NCBI RefSeq assembly: GCF_002161805.1
Contig: NZ_NFIP01000005.1
Coordinates: 1 to 64,000, forward strand
Reading direction: 5' to 3'
DNA length: 64,000 nucleotides
Source of the DNA: Collinsella sp. An307
GTDB lineage: Bacteria; Actinomycetota; Coriobacteriia; Coriobacteriales; Coriobacteriaceae
The position numbers and the translations under genes were made by a program. Below the pieces are notes generated by a model. It worked only from the letters and a program-made list of their open reading frames with translations. It was not told the DNA's origin and did not search any database. Each line of letters opens with the position of its first letter. The stretch's first letter is position 1. Positions 26,220-34,918 of the stretch are shown piece by piece.

Positions 26220-27842
26220 ATGGAGCATACGCAGCCTTCGTATTACATCACCACGCCTATCTACTACGTGAACGCCCGCCCGCACCTCGGCACGGCGTAC
26301 TGCACCGTTCTGGCCGATGTTCAGGCCCGCTTCCAGCGCTCCTGCGGCCGCGACGTCAAGTTCCTCACGGGCATGGATGAGCACGGCGAGAAGATTGCTG
26401 AGGCCGCGGAGAAAAACGGTTTCGACTCCCCGCAGGCATGGTGCGATTCCATGGAGCCGGCGTTCCGCGACCTGTGGAAGACGCTGAACATCTCCAACGA
26501 CGATTTCATCCGCACCACGCAGCCGCGCCATATCGCGGGCGTCCAGAAGTTCCTCGAGACGCTGCTCGAGCGCGGCTACATCTATAAGGACGCCTACGAC
26601 GGCTGGTATTGCCGCCCGGATGAGACCTACTTCACCGAGACCCAGGTGCGCCACCATGAGGAGGAGCGCATCGCGGCAGGTGAGGAGCCCGCCGACCCCG
26701 AGCACCCGCTCTGCCCGGATTGCGATCGCCCGCTCGAGCGCATCAAGGAGGAGAGCTGGTTCTTCAAGCTCTCCGAGTTCCAGCAGCCCTTGCTTGACTT
26801 CTATGAGGCGCACCCCGATTTCATCCAGCCCGAGACGCGCCGCAACGAGGTGCTCTCCTTTGTGAAGGGCGGTCTCAAGGACCTCTCCATCAGCCGCTCG
26901 ACCTTTGATTGGGGCGTGCCGTTCCCCTTTGACGAGAAGCACGTTGCCTACGTTTGGGTCGACGCCCTGATCAACTACCTCTCGGCCGTGGGCTACGGCG
27001 CTGAGGGCGAGGAGGCGGCCGATGAGCTCGCCTTCCGCTGGCCGGCGCAGGTGCACGTAGTTGGTAAGGACATCATCCGTTTCCATTGCGTCATCTGGCC
27101 CGCGCTTCTTATGGCCGCCGGTCTGCCGCTTCCCGAGAAGGTCTTTGTGCACGGCTTCCTCACGGTGCGCAACGAGGAGACCGGCAAGGTCGAGAAGATG
27201 AGCAAGAGCCGCGGCAACGCCATCGCCCCCGAGGAGGTCCTCGAGCTTCTTGGCGTGGATGCCTACCGCTACTACTTCATGAGCGACGTTGTGCACGGAA
27301 CCGACGCGCCCATCAGCTGGGGTCGCATGCGCCAGGTCTACAATGCCGACCTTGCCAACAGCTGGGGCAACCTCGTCTCCCGTACGCTCAACATGAGCGC
27401 CAAGTACTTCGACGGCTGCGCGCCCGTGCGCCCCGCTAACTTTGATGAGCCCTCGCCGCTGCGCGATGCGTGCGCCGGCATTTTTGAGCGCTACGCCGCC
27501 TGCATGGAGACGATGGATTACAGCGGGGCCGCCACCGAGGTGCTCGCCATCGTGTCCGCCGCCAACCACTACATCGAGGACATGGCCCCGTGGGCGCTTG
27601 CCAAGGACCCCGAGCGCGCTGACGACCTTGCCCTGGTGATTTGGAACCTCCTTGAGGTCATCCGCATCGTGGCCGAGCTGTACGACCCCTTCATGCCGAG
27701 TATCTCCGCCGAGGTTCGTCGCCGCCTGTCGCTCGACACAGCGCCAACGAGCGACCTCGCCCGTGCCTGCGTGTGGGGCGGCCTTGCGGGTGGTGCGCCC
27801 GTTGAGAAGGGCGAGCCGCTCTTCCCGCGTCTGGTCGACTAG
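26220..27842 (+). CDS. metG: Methionine--tRNA ligase
   Basis: Class I synthetase that charges tRNA-Met in the cytoplasm. The 540-residue protein has the HIGH-like HLGT near residue 22, KMSKS near 326, and the MetRS connecting region with CPDCDRPL and WFFKLSEFQQ. The anticodon-binding helical domain (about 370-520) is present. The C-terminal dimerisation/tRNA-binding extension of longer enzymes is absent. ATG 26220 is preferred over a GTG at 26199, since gaaagga precedes it and the conserved sequence begins there. It is followed directly by rsmA with no gap. Confidence 0.96.
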   Translation: MEHTQPSYYITTPIYYVNARPHLGTAYCTVLADVQARFQRSCGRDVKFLTGMDEHGEKIAEAAEKNGFDSPQAWCDSMEPAFRDLWKTLNISNDDFIRTTQPRHIAGVQKFLETLLERGYIYKDAYDGWYCRPDETYFTETQVRHHEEERIAAGEEPADPEHPLCPDCDRPLERIKEESWFFKLSEFQQPLLDFYEAHPDFIQPETRRNEVLSFVKGGLKDLSISRSTFDWGVPFPFDEKHVAYVWVDALINYLSAVGYGAEGEEAADELAFRWPAQVHVVGKDIIRFHCVIWPALLMAAGLPLPEKVFVHGFLTVRNEETGKVEKMSKSRGNAIAPEEVLELLGVDAYRYYFMSDVVHGTDAPISWGRMRQVYNADLANSWGNLVSRTLNMSAKYFDGCAPVRPANFDEPSPLRDACAGIFERYAACMETMDYSGAATEVLAIVSAANHYIEDMAPWALAKDPERADDLALVIWNLLEVIRIVAELYDPFMPSISAEVRRRLSLDTAPTSDLARACVWGGLAGGAPVEKGEPLFPRLVD

Positions 27843-28736
27843 ATGACGACGTCACCTCTGGCGAGCCCGGCCGCCACACGCGAGCTGCTTGACGCCTTTG
27901 GGCTCGCCACCAAGCACCGCTTGGGGCAGAACTTTCTTATCGACAACCATGTGATCGAACGCATCATGGCGCTCGCCGAGCTCACGGGCTCGGAGCGCGT
28001 GCTCGAGGTGGGGCCCGGCATCGGCACCCTTACGCTCGCGCTGCTGCAGGAGGCGGGTCGCGTCGTTTCGATCGAGATGGACCGCGAGCTCGAGCCCGTG
28101 CTCGGCGCGCATGCCGCAGCGCACGACAACTTCCGCTTCCTTATGGGGGACGCGCTCAAGGTCCCTTCCGACCTCGTTGCCGAGGCGGCGGGTGGGGAGC
28201 CGACCGTTTTTGTGGCGAATCTTCCCTACAACGTGGCGGCGACCATCATCCTCGACTTTTTTGAGCGCATGCCGACGCTTGAGCGTGCCGTCGTGATGGT
28301 GCAAAAGGAGGTCGCCGACCGCATTGCCGCACGCCCGGGCACCAAGGCGTACGGCGCCTATACCGCTAAGCTTGCGCTTTTTGCCGAGGTGACGGGCCGT
28401 TTTGAGGTACCGCCGCGCTGCTTTTTGCCTGCGCCCCATGTTGATTCCGCGGTAGTGAGGCTCGACCGCATCCCTGCCGAGCGCGGGGCGTTGGCGGCGT
28501 GTGCCGAGGACGGGTGCTTGCTCGGGCTTGCGGATGTCTGCCGCGTGATCGATGCAGCGTTTGCCCAGCGTCGCAAGACCATCCGCAACTCTATGGGCGC
28601 AAACGGTTTTGCCAAAGACGTGCTCGACGCCGCGTTCGCTACGGCGGGCATTGCCGCCACGGCACGCGCCGAGACGCTTACGGTTGATGATTTTGTCCGC
28701 CTTGCCTGCGCTCTGAGCAAGGCAGGTGCCCTGTGA
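27843..28736 (+). CDS. rsmA: 16S rRNA dimethyladenosine transferase
   Basis: Methylates A1518 and A1519 near the 3' end of 16S rRNA. The 297-residue protein has LGQNFLIDNHVIERI at the start, the SAM-binding VLEVGPGIGTLTLALL, and the catalytic NLPYNVAATIIL motif near residues 124-136. A C-terminal helical domain follows (RRKTIRNSM). It starts at the base after the metG stop and overlaps the next gene start, indicating an operon. Confidence 0.96.
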   Translation: MTTSPLASPAATRELLDAFGLATKHRLGQNFLIDNHVIERIMALAELTGSERVLEVGPGIGTLTLALLQEAGRVVSIEMDRELEPVLGAHAAAHDNFRFLMGDALKVPSDLVAEAAGGEPTVFVANLPYNVAATIILDFFERMPTLERAVVMVQKEVADRIAARPGTKAYGAYTAKLALFAEVTGRFEVPPRCFLPAPHVDSAVVRLDRIPAERGALAACAEDGCLLGLADVCRVIDAAFAQRRKTIRNSMGANGFAKDVLDAAFATAGIAATARAETLTVDDFVRLACALSKAGAL

Positions 28737-29704
28737 TGTACGAGTCGCGCCCCCAGGCGTCCGACGGTGCCACTATAGAGCCGCTGACGTTTGTCAAACA
28801 CACCAAACGGGGTGACAAGAGCTATACCGCTCCGAGTCTCGCGCTGCCGCTTGCAGACACCCATGCGCATCTGACCTGCTTCTGGTCAAAAGATCCTGCC
28901 CAGGTTCTCGAGCGTGCAGCGTGCGCGGGGGTACATCGCCTCGTGACGCCCTATGATCCCGTGGGCGACGATATGGATCTTCCAACCTACCAGGAGCTTC
29001 TGCGGTCGTGGCTCGATCAGGTGCGTGCGGCGGGCTGTGCCCTTGCGGATAACGTCCGGTTTCTCGCGGGCGTCCACCCCTATGGCGCGCCGGACTACAC
29101 CGATGCGGTGCACGAGGTGCTCGAGCGTGCGCTCAACGACCCATTATGCGCCGGTATTGGCGAGATAGGGCTCGACTACCACTTTGACGCCGACGACCAT
29201 ATCGAGGCGGCGCCGCACGATGTGCAGATGGATGCGATGGCGCGGCAGCTGGCGCTTGCCTGCGAGCGTAACGTTCCGGTCGAGCTTCATTTGCGCAACG
29301 ACGCGGGCGACGCCTTGCGCGAGGCACATGCGGATGCGTATCGTGTGCTCCGCGAGGTCGGCGTACCCGAAGCGGGCTGCATCCTCCACTGCTTTGGAGA
29401 GGACGCACCCACCATGGAGCGGTTCGCGGAGCTCGGTTGCTACATCGCTTTTGGCGGGGCGGCGACGTTTAAGCGCAACGAGTTCGTTCGCGAGGCCTTT
29501 GCGGTGTGCCCCCTCGACCGCATACTCTTTGAGACCGATTGCCCCTACATGGCTCCCGAGCCCATCCGCGGGCTCGAGTGCGAACCGGCGATGATTACGT
29601 TTACGGCCGATGCCCTCAGCCGTGACCGAGCGGAGCGCACGGGCGAAGCGCCGGATGATATCCTGCGCGCGGCATACGACAATGCCCTCCGCATCTTTTT
29701 CTAA
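28736..29704 (+). CDS. TatD-family metal-dependent hydrolase
   Basis: A 322-residue TIM-barrel metal hydrolase, probably a DNase. It shows the metal motif DTHAHL near residue 41, GIGEIGLDYHFD near 140, VELHLRNDAG, CILHCFGED and the late Asp in FETDCPYMAPEP. Residues 1-35 are an N-terminal extension not usual for TatD. The start TGATG overlaps the rsmA stop. The metG-tatD-rsmA grouping is common in bacteria, here with rsmA before tatD and no rnmV. Confidence 0.9.
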   Translation: MYESRPQASDGATIEPLTFVKHTKRGDKSYTAPSLALPLADTHAHLTCFWSKDPAQVLERAACAGVHRLVTPYDPVGDDMDLPTYQELLRSWLDQVRAAGCALADNVRFLAGVHPYGAPDYTDAVHEVLERALNDPLCAGIGEIGLDYHFDADDHIEAAPHDVQMDAMARQLALACERNVPVELHLRNDAGDALREAHADAYRVLREVGVPEAGCILHCFGEDAPTMERFAELGCYIAFGGAATFKRNEFVREAFAVCPLDRILFETDCPYMAPEPIRGLECEPAMITFTADALSRDRAERTGEAPDDILRAAYDNALRIFF

Positions 29705-29751
29705 CAAACAGCACAGGTTGGTGTGCGCTTCGTAGGTCGCAAGGGAGTCGC

Positions 29752-30423
29752 ATGGAAACGAACAAGGTGTTTTCTGGATATGCCCACGTCTCGGGTCGCA
29801 TGGAGTCGACGCTGAGCGCCGGGGAGCTTTTCGATTGCTTTGCTGCAGGCGAGGCGGAAGTGTCGCGGGGCGCGTTCCGCGCGCTCGAGCTCATCGGTTC
29901 TGATGCGGCGGATGCCACTTTTGAACAGGTGCTTTTTCACGACTGTCTTTTTGAGGATGTCGACTTTTCCAACAGCACGCTCACCGATGTGCGGTTTGAG
30001 AACTGCCGGTTCATCTCGTGCCGGATGGAGCGCTGCTGGCTTAACCGCGTTGATTTCTGCTCCTGCTCGGCACCCGGCCTGAGCCTCATTAAGAGCCGTA
30101 TCACAAGCGCCTTTATCGATGACAGTCAGCTGCGCTACGCGAACTTCTCGGAGGCGAACGTGCGCGGACTGCGCGTGTGCACGACCAATCTCGCGGAGAG
30201 CTCGTGGCATGCGACGGCACTTAAGAGCGCGGGCTTTTCCGACTGCGACCTCACCGGCGCCGAGTTCATCCGCACCCCGCTTTCGGGCATTAATCTGACG
30301 TCTTGCCGCATCGGCGGGCTTGTTGTCTCACAGGATTATCGTGAACTGTGCGGCTGCGTGATTGCTCCGGAGCAGGCGGTGGATCTTATCGGGCTTTTGG
30401 GTGTGCACATCGCCGATGATTGA
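29752..30423 (+). CDS. Pentapeptide-repeat protein
   Basis: A 223-residue protein whose middle (about residues 55-185) is made of A(D/N)LXX-type pentapeptides, for example FEQVLFHDCLFEDVDFSNST, NFSEANVRGL and DLTGAEF, predicted to form a right-handed beta-helix. Cysteines are frequent at stack positions. The last 35 residues (EQAVDLIGLLGVHIADD) look like a capping or dimerising helix. Some relatives mimic DNA and protect gyrase, but nothing here shows that function. A terminator follows. Confidence 0.85.
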   Translation: METNKVFSGYAHVSGRMESTLSAGELFDCFAAGEAEVSRGAFRALELIGSDAADATFEQVLFHDCLFEDVDFSNSTLTDVRFENCRFISCRMERCWLNRVDFCSCSAPGLSLIKSRITSAFIDDSQLRYANFSEANVRGLRVCTTNLAESSWHATALKSAGFSDCDLTGAEFIRTPLSGINLTSCRIGGLVVSQDYRELCGCVIAPEQAVDLIGLLGVHIADD

Positions 30424-30424
30424 T

Positions 30425-30442
30425 GGCGGCACAGCCGCCTTT
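30425..30442 (+). terminator. Intrinsic terminator after the pentapeptide gene
   Basis: A 6-bp stem (ggcggc / gccgcc) with a 3-base loop is followed by TTTT, immediately after the stop codon. It separates two converging genes. Confidence 0.75.
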
Positions 30443-30491
30443 TGTGGTTCTGGCAAGCCTTGCCTGCTGCGTGTCCAGGAGGAATTGCAGG

Positions 30492-31556
30492 CTAGCTGAT
30501 GAGGCTTGCGCGTATGGCGTCGAGCATCTCGGCGCAGCGAATGCTCGCGGCAAGCGGCATGACGGGGGATTCGGGGGCGCCGGTGCGCATAAGCTCACAG
30601 AAGTGATGAATCTGCCCGTAGAAATCGTCCACCTCATAAGGGAGGTCGATGGTATACGGGTCCTCATCTTCGATGCGGACCTCGGCGTGAACGGGGCGAT
30701 GCAGGTCATCGACGATGATGGTGCCCTTGGTGGCGATAAGACGTGCCTGGCGCGGGAGCTCGTCGCTGTCGCATGCCGTGATGAGGCGAGCGGTGGCCTG
30801 CTCGTTTGGGGCAGCTGCACGGGTGACGTGCGAATCGGTGTCGCCCTGACCGGCAAAGGAGAGTTCGGCATCGACAAAGCTGTCCACGTCGGTATCGAAG
30901 CGAGCGCGCGATCTGGTAACCTCAAACTGCCCCGCGAGGTAGTCCTCCAGCCAGCAGGCGCAGTAGATGCCGGTGTCTAGCAGCACGCCGCCCTGCTTGG
31001 GGTCGGACATATAGTCCGTTCTCGAGGAGAGACGCTCGCCCATATCGTTTTCCAGCGCGGTCTCTACGCGCGTGATCCTACCGATGGCGCCTGCGGCAAC
31101 AAGCTCGCGCACGCGGGCGTAGCAGGGGGTGAAGCGTGTTTTCATCGCCTCCATAAAGAGCGTGCCCGTCTCGCGAGCGACAGCTGCCACCTCGCGCATC
31201 TCATCGGCGGAAAGCGCCGCCGGCTTCTCGCAGAGAACGGCCTTGCCCGCGCGCAGGGCCCGTATCGCCCAGACGCGGTGGAGGCCGTGGGGGAGGGCGA
31301 GGTAGATCGCGTCGATGTCGGGGCGTGTGAGAAGGGTCTCGTGCGCTGCGCCCGCCTCGCCGCCGAGCGCCTCGTCGGAAAGCGCATCTGCGGTGGCAAC
31401 GTTGAACTTTTCTGCAAAGGCAGCGGCTTTGGCAGCGGAGCGGCAGCTGATGGCTACGAGCTTTGCCTGCGGCTCGGATCTAAGGCTCGCGGCAAAGCGG
31501 TGCGCGATGCGCCCTGCCCCTAAAATGCCCCAGCGAATGACCTGATCAGCACTCAT
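30492..31556 (-). CDS. Gfo/Idh/MocA-family oxidoreductase
   Basis: A 354-residue NAD(P)-dependent dehydrogenase. The N-terminal Rossmann fold begins WGILGAGRIAHRFA. The family EKP motif follows (LCEKPAALSADEM, near residues 108-120). The C-terminal alpha/beta dimerisation domain lies after about residue 125. Substrate, usually a sugar or inositol derivative, cannot be told from sequence. It lies 24 bases downstream of the thioesterase gene on the same strand. Confidence 0.88.
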   Translation of the reverse strand: MSADQVIRWGILGAGRIAHRFAASLRSEPQAKLVAISCRSAAKAAAFAEKFNVATADALSDEALGGEAGAAHETLLTRPDIDAIYLALPHGLHRVWAIRALRAGKAVLCEKPAALSADEMREVAAVARETGTLFMEAMKTRFTPCYARVRELVAAGAIGRITRVETALENDMGERLSSRTDYMSDPKQGGVLLDTGIYCACWLEDYLAGQFEVTRSRARFDTDVDSFVDAELSFAGQGDTDSHVTRAAAPNEQATARLITACDSDELPRQARLIATKGTIIVDDLHRPVHAEVRIEDEDPYTIDLPYEVDDFYGQIHHFCELMRTGAPESPVMPLAASIRCAEMLDAIRASLIS

Positions 31557-31580
31557 AGCACGTCTGCTTTCTAGCTCGCT

Positions 31581-32396
31581 CTAGCGCAGCTCGACGACGG
31601 CGAACGTGGCGCCCTCGTGATCGGTGAGCGTCACGACGGCGCGGTCGCCATCGATGGCAACATGCGGATAGATGACGTCGCCGAGGACGGCGGCGCGGCG
31701 GTAGTCCACGCGCACGCCTCGGGCTCCGCGCTCACGCACCTGCTCGGGCAGGTCCTCGCGTGCGACCTGCTCGAAGGCCATCTGGACATAGTGGCAGTTG
31801 TTGACATGCTCGTTGGTGTCGATAAGGCTCGGCCCAACGGTGATGGGCTCGTCGTCGCGCAGATGCTCGGGCAGCTCGATGCGGCGGTTCTCGGCAGGTA
31901 GAGGCAGCGCCTCCGCCTCGCCATAGGGGGCGATGTGCTCGGGTGCCGGGCGGGTCGGGCGCATGGTGGCAAGGTCCATGAACGCCCACGACGACAGCGC
32001 GCGCACGATATAGCGCCCCGCCTCATCGCGCAGGTAGAAGCAGCGCTTTGCCGTGAACCCTCTAAAGTGCGTGGCAAACGTGCCCACCGTTACCGGTTCG
32101 CAGAGCGACGGGTAGCGGTCGATGACGATGTGCCAGTGGGTGAGGACCCAGGCGCGCTTCTCGTGCTTGAGCCAAGCCATGCCGAGGCCGAGCGTCTCGG
32201 ACTGAAAGGTGCTCGCGTCCTGGAAAGCGTTGATAAGCGCGGGAAGTGTCATGAGGCCGCGGTGCCCGACTTCGCTGTAGCGCACGTTGTAGGTGTACTC
32301 GAAGGCGTTTGGCGCCGGCTTGACGGCGCTGCCGGTGGCGCGCGCCGCCGGCGTTGCGGGCTCGGTGGTATCGGTTGGATCGAGGGGTGCGTCCAT
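31581..32396 (-). CDS. Acyl-ACP thioesterase family protein
   Basis: A 271-residue double hot-dog protein that would hydrolyse acyl-acyl carrier protein to free fatty acid in the cytoplasm. The first ~30 residues are a flexible Pro/Thr-rich extension. Hot-dog 1 starts at YTYNVRYSEVGHRGLMTLP with the helix FQDASTFQSETLGLG. Hot-dog 2 contains DTNEHVNNCHYVQMAFEQV, the region that holds catalytic residues in this family. It is probably co-transcribed with the oxidoreductase that follows. Confidence 0.87.
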   Translation of the reverse strand: MDAPLDPTDTTEPATPAARATGSAVKPAPNAFEYTYNVRYSEVGHRGLMTLPALINAFQDASTFQSETLGLGMAWLKHEKRAWVLTHWHIVIDRYPSLCEPVTVGTFATHFRGFTAKRCFYLRDEAGRYIVRALSSWAFMDLATMRPTRPAPEHIAPYGEAEALPLPAENRRIELPEHLRDDEPITVGPSLIDTNEHVNNCHYVQMAFEQVAREDLPEQVRERGARGVRVDYRRAAVLGDVIYPHVAIDGDRAVVTLTDHEGATFAVVELR

Positions 32397-32451
32397 GGTG
32401 GTCCTTTGAGATGGTATGGGTTAGCGTTGCCGGGCGGTGCGCGGGACGGCG

Positions 32452-32802
32452 CTAGAACGTGCTGCCGTTCCAGCCAAAGTTGGGTGTAGACGAGCAACTC
32501 ACGTAGATGCGCGAGGGATCGATGCCAAGCGTCTGCGCCACGCTTTGGGTCACTTCGGCAGTGAGGGCGTCCCATGCAGCGGCCGGTACCTCGCTGCGTG
32601 CGAAGACGCCCACCTCGATAAGGGCAGAGGGCTGCGTGTCGTCGCCGGCGAAGTAGATGGGCGCGCATTCGTCAAAAAGGCACATGAGCCATTGCTCGGA
32701 CTTGCCAGGGATGGCCTCGATGGCAGATCCGTACGCAGCCTTGAGCGCGGTGCGCGCATCCTCGGGGATGGGCGTGGATGCATAGGTCTTGATAACGGGC
32801 AT
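32452..32802 (-). CDS. MIF/tautomerase-superfamily protein
   Basis: A 116-residue protein with the tautomerase catalytic Pro directly after Met (MPVIKTYAS) and the MIF-like order of segments: GKSEQWLMCLF, ALIEVGVFARSEVP, LGIDPSRIYVSCSSTPNFGWNGSTF. MIF relatives tautomerise phenylpyruvate-like substrates as trimers. The gene lies 55 bases upstream of the thioesterase gene on the same strand. Confidence 0.85.
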   Translation of the reverse strand: MPVIKTYASTPIPEDARTALKAAYGSAIEAIPGKSEQWLMCLFDECAPIYFAGDDTQPSALIEVGVFARSEVPAAAWDALTAEVTQSVAQTLGIDPSRIYVSCSSTPNFGWNGSTF

Positions 32803-32850
32803 GATGGCTCCTCTCTGGGCTGTCTCAGAGTTTCATCATACCCAAAGGAG

Positions 32851-32873
32851 GCGGCAAGACGTCTTTCTGCCGC
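32851..32873 (-). terminator. Weak stem-loop between mscS-like and tautomerase genes
   Basis: A 6-bp stem (gcggca / tgccgc) with an 11-base loop lies just downstream of the minus-strand mscS-like gene, whose reading would continue leftward. On the minus strand it is followed by cttt, so termination is only weakly supported. Confidence 0.3.
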
Positions 32874-32880
32874 GAATGCG

Positions 32881-33651
32881 CTACCGCGTGAACGGGGCGA
32901 TGGCGCGCACGGCGGCGTCGATCGCGGCGGCGACGAGCTCCGGGTTCTCTATGTGCAGGATGACCTTGCCGCGGAAGCCGTACTCGGTGATGTCTGAGAA
33001 GAGCACCTTGACGGGCGGGTCGGAGACGATGGGGGAGACCGCGCGCACGGCTGTCTCGGTTGCCTGGGCTATGCGTTCGGCGTCCTCTGCGAGCGGCTTT
33101 TCGGTTGAGGTGATGGCAAAGGGCACCACAACGAGGCTCGCCGGCGGCAGCTTAACAAAGGAGCTTTTCGACAGAACCGAGTTGGGGATGATGATGGTCT
33201 GACCGGTGGCGTTCTCGATGGTGGTGTGCCGCAGACCCACGTCGGTCACCACACCTTGATCGGTGCCGACGCGGATGTGGTCGCCGGGAGCCACAACGCG
33301 CATGAAGGTGAGTTGCAGGCCGCCGATAAGGTTGGAGAGCGTGTCCTGGAAGCCGAGCGAGATGGCGATACCGCCGACGCCAAGGGCGGCAACGAAGGTG
33401 CTCACGTTGACGTCAAAGCAGGTCTCGAGGATGATGCTTCCCCCTACAAACCAGACGGCGCCGCGCGCGATGTTGACGATGATGGAGGTTGCGGGAAGCG
33501 GGTTCTCGTCGCTGCGCAGGATGCGCCGAAGTCCATGGGCGATGGCACGCTCGCAGGCAAATGTTATCGCCAGAAGGATGGCAAACCAGGCGACCTGCCG
33601 CATCCAGCCTTCGGGGAGGATGGAGAGGAACTGGGTGAGAAACTGGTCCAT
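32881..33651 (-). CDS. Small-conductance mechanosensitive channel (MscS family)
   Basis: A 256-residue inner-membrane channel that opens under membrane tension to release solutes. N-terminal helices lie near residues 15-35 and 60-80. The pore-lining and beta-domain entry segment is VAALGVGGIAISLGFQDTLS near 88-107. The beta domain carries VAPGDHIRVG and TTIENATGQTIIIPNS, and a C-terminal alpha/beta vestibule domain follows. Its compact length is that of a minimal MscS. It is divergent from the patatin-like gene. Confidence 0.92.
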   Translation of the reverse strand: MDQFLTQFLSILPEGWMRQVAWFAILLAITFACERAIAHGLRRILRSDENPLPATSIIVNIARGAVWFVGGSIILETCFDVNVSTFVAALGVGGIAISLGFQDTLSNLIGGLQLTFMRVVAPGDHIRVGTDQGVVTDVGLRHTTIENATGQTIIIPNSVLSKSSFVKLPPASLVVVPFAITSTEKPLAEDAERIAQATETAVRAVSPIVSDPPVKVLFSDITEYGFRGKVILHIENPELVAAAIDAAVRAIAPFTR

Positions 33652-33783
33652 GCGCGTGTCCCGTCTGCCGCTGGCGTCGTGATGTTCCCATGGTATACCC
33701 GTGCCCCTTTGCGCAATGCGGAAATCTCGGCGGCGGCGCAGCGCGTATACTGTCCTGCAGATGAGTTGACGGAAGGACCGATA

Positions 33784-34734
33784 ATGTCACAAGCCCGGAC
33801 CACCATAACAACGCCCCAAGGAAAAACCTTTGTTGTGGGCGATCCTATTGTGGATGTGCCCGCGCCCGAGCCCGTGCGCGGGGCGGATACCACGGGCGTG
33901 GTGCTCGAGGGCGGTGGCATGCGCGGCCTTTTTACCGCGGGCGTGATCGATGTGTGGATGGAGCACGGTATTACCGCCGCCGAGGTCGTGGGCGTGTCTG
34001 CGGGCGCTACCTTTGGGTGCAACTTCAAATCGCGCCAGATTGGGCGCGCTCGCCGCTACAATGAGCGGTTCTGCGCAGACCCACGCTACAGCGGTTTCAA
34101 GAACCTGCTCACCACAGGAGACCTCTACAGCAAAGACTTTGCGTACGGCGAGGTGCCCTGGGTGCACGACCCCTTCGACCTCGACACATTTGAGCGCAGC
34201 CCCATGCGGTTTTTCACCACCTCGACAGACCTTGCCTCGGGCGAGGCGGTGTATCACGAGCTTTCTGGCGACGGCGGCGATATTATCGAGTGGATTCGCT
34301 CGTCGGCCTCGATCCCGGTGCTCTCGCGCCCGGTCGAGCGGGACGGCAGACTGCTCCTCGACGGCGGCGTGGCCGACTCCATCCCGCTTGACTGGATGCT
34401 CGCGCGCGGGCACCAAAAGACGGTGCTCGTTCTCACGCAGCCGCAGGGCTACCGCAAGGAACCCAATGCGATAATGCCGTTTTTGCGTCTGTGGTTCCGT
34501 CATTACCCTCAGTTCGTGGCGCAGCTCGCCAATCGCCACGAGCGCTACAATGCCACGCTCGATACAATCGAGCGCCTCGAGCAGGCGGGCGAGATTTTTG
34601 TGGTGCGGCCGAGTTCCTCGGTCAAGACCCCGGCGGTCGTGCGCGACCCGGCTGTGCTCGAGGAGGTCTATCAGCGCGGGCGCGCCGATGCGGAGGCGAC
34701 CCTCGACGGTCTTGTGGCCTATCTAGATGCGTAA
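33784..34734 (+). CDS. Patatin-like phospholipase family protein
   Basis: A 316-residue predicted lipid acyl hydrolase. It has the oxyanion-hole glycine run LEGGGMRGLF near residues 40-50, the nucleophile motif GVSAG with Ser near 72, and the catalytic dyad Asp in LLDGGVADSIPL near 192. The C-terminal region resembles the YjjU-type patatins. No signal peptide is seen. ATG 33784 is where homology begins. The much longer upstream frame is antisense to the mscS-like gene. A terminator follows. Confidence 0.88.
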   Translation: MSQARTTITTPQGKTFVVGDPIVDVPAPEPVRGADTTGVVLEGGGMRGLFTAGVIDVWMEHGITAAEVVGVSAGATFGCNFKSRQIGRARRYNERFCADPRYSGFKNLLTTGDLYSKDFAYGEVPWVHDPFDLDTFERSPMRFFTTSTDLASGEAVYHELSGDGGDIIEWIRSSASIPVLSRPVERDGRLLLDGGVADSIPLDWMLARGHQKTVLVLTQPQGYRKEPNAIMPFLRLWFRHYPQFVAQLANRHERYNATLDTIERLEQAGEIFVVRPSSSVKTPAVVRDPAVLEEVYQRGRADAEATLDGLVAYLDA

Positions 34735-34802
34735 ATGTTCTGTTACTGAATACGTCACATCTTTGCGGGTATAGGAAACTCAAAGATGCGTACATATGCC
34801 AT

Positions 34803-34834
34803 GCGGCCTTCGCGTCACCGAGAGGGCCGCTTTT
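34803..34834 (+). terminator. Intrinsic terminator after the patatin-like gene
   Basis: A stem gcggcc / ggccgc with a 16-base loop is followed by TTTT, in the gap before the antiporter gene. Confidence 0.6.
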
Positions 34835-34918
34835 CGTATCGCGACGCCGCGGGTTTGCACTATACGTGATCCCGACGTCGCGTGTCCGCATACCGTTTTA
34901 CCTACCCGAGAGGACCCT

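Noticed and set aside
33226-33783. N-terminal extension of the patatin-like protein
   Set aside because: The extra frame is antisense to the mscS-like gene and unlike patatins; ATG 33784 matches the start of homology.
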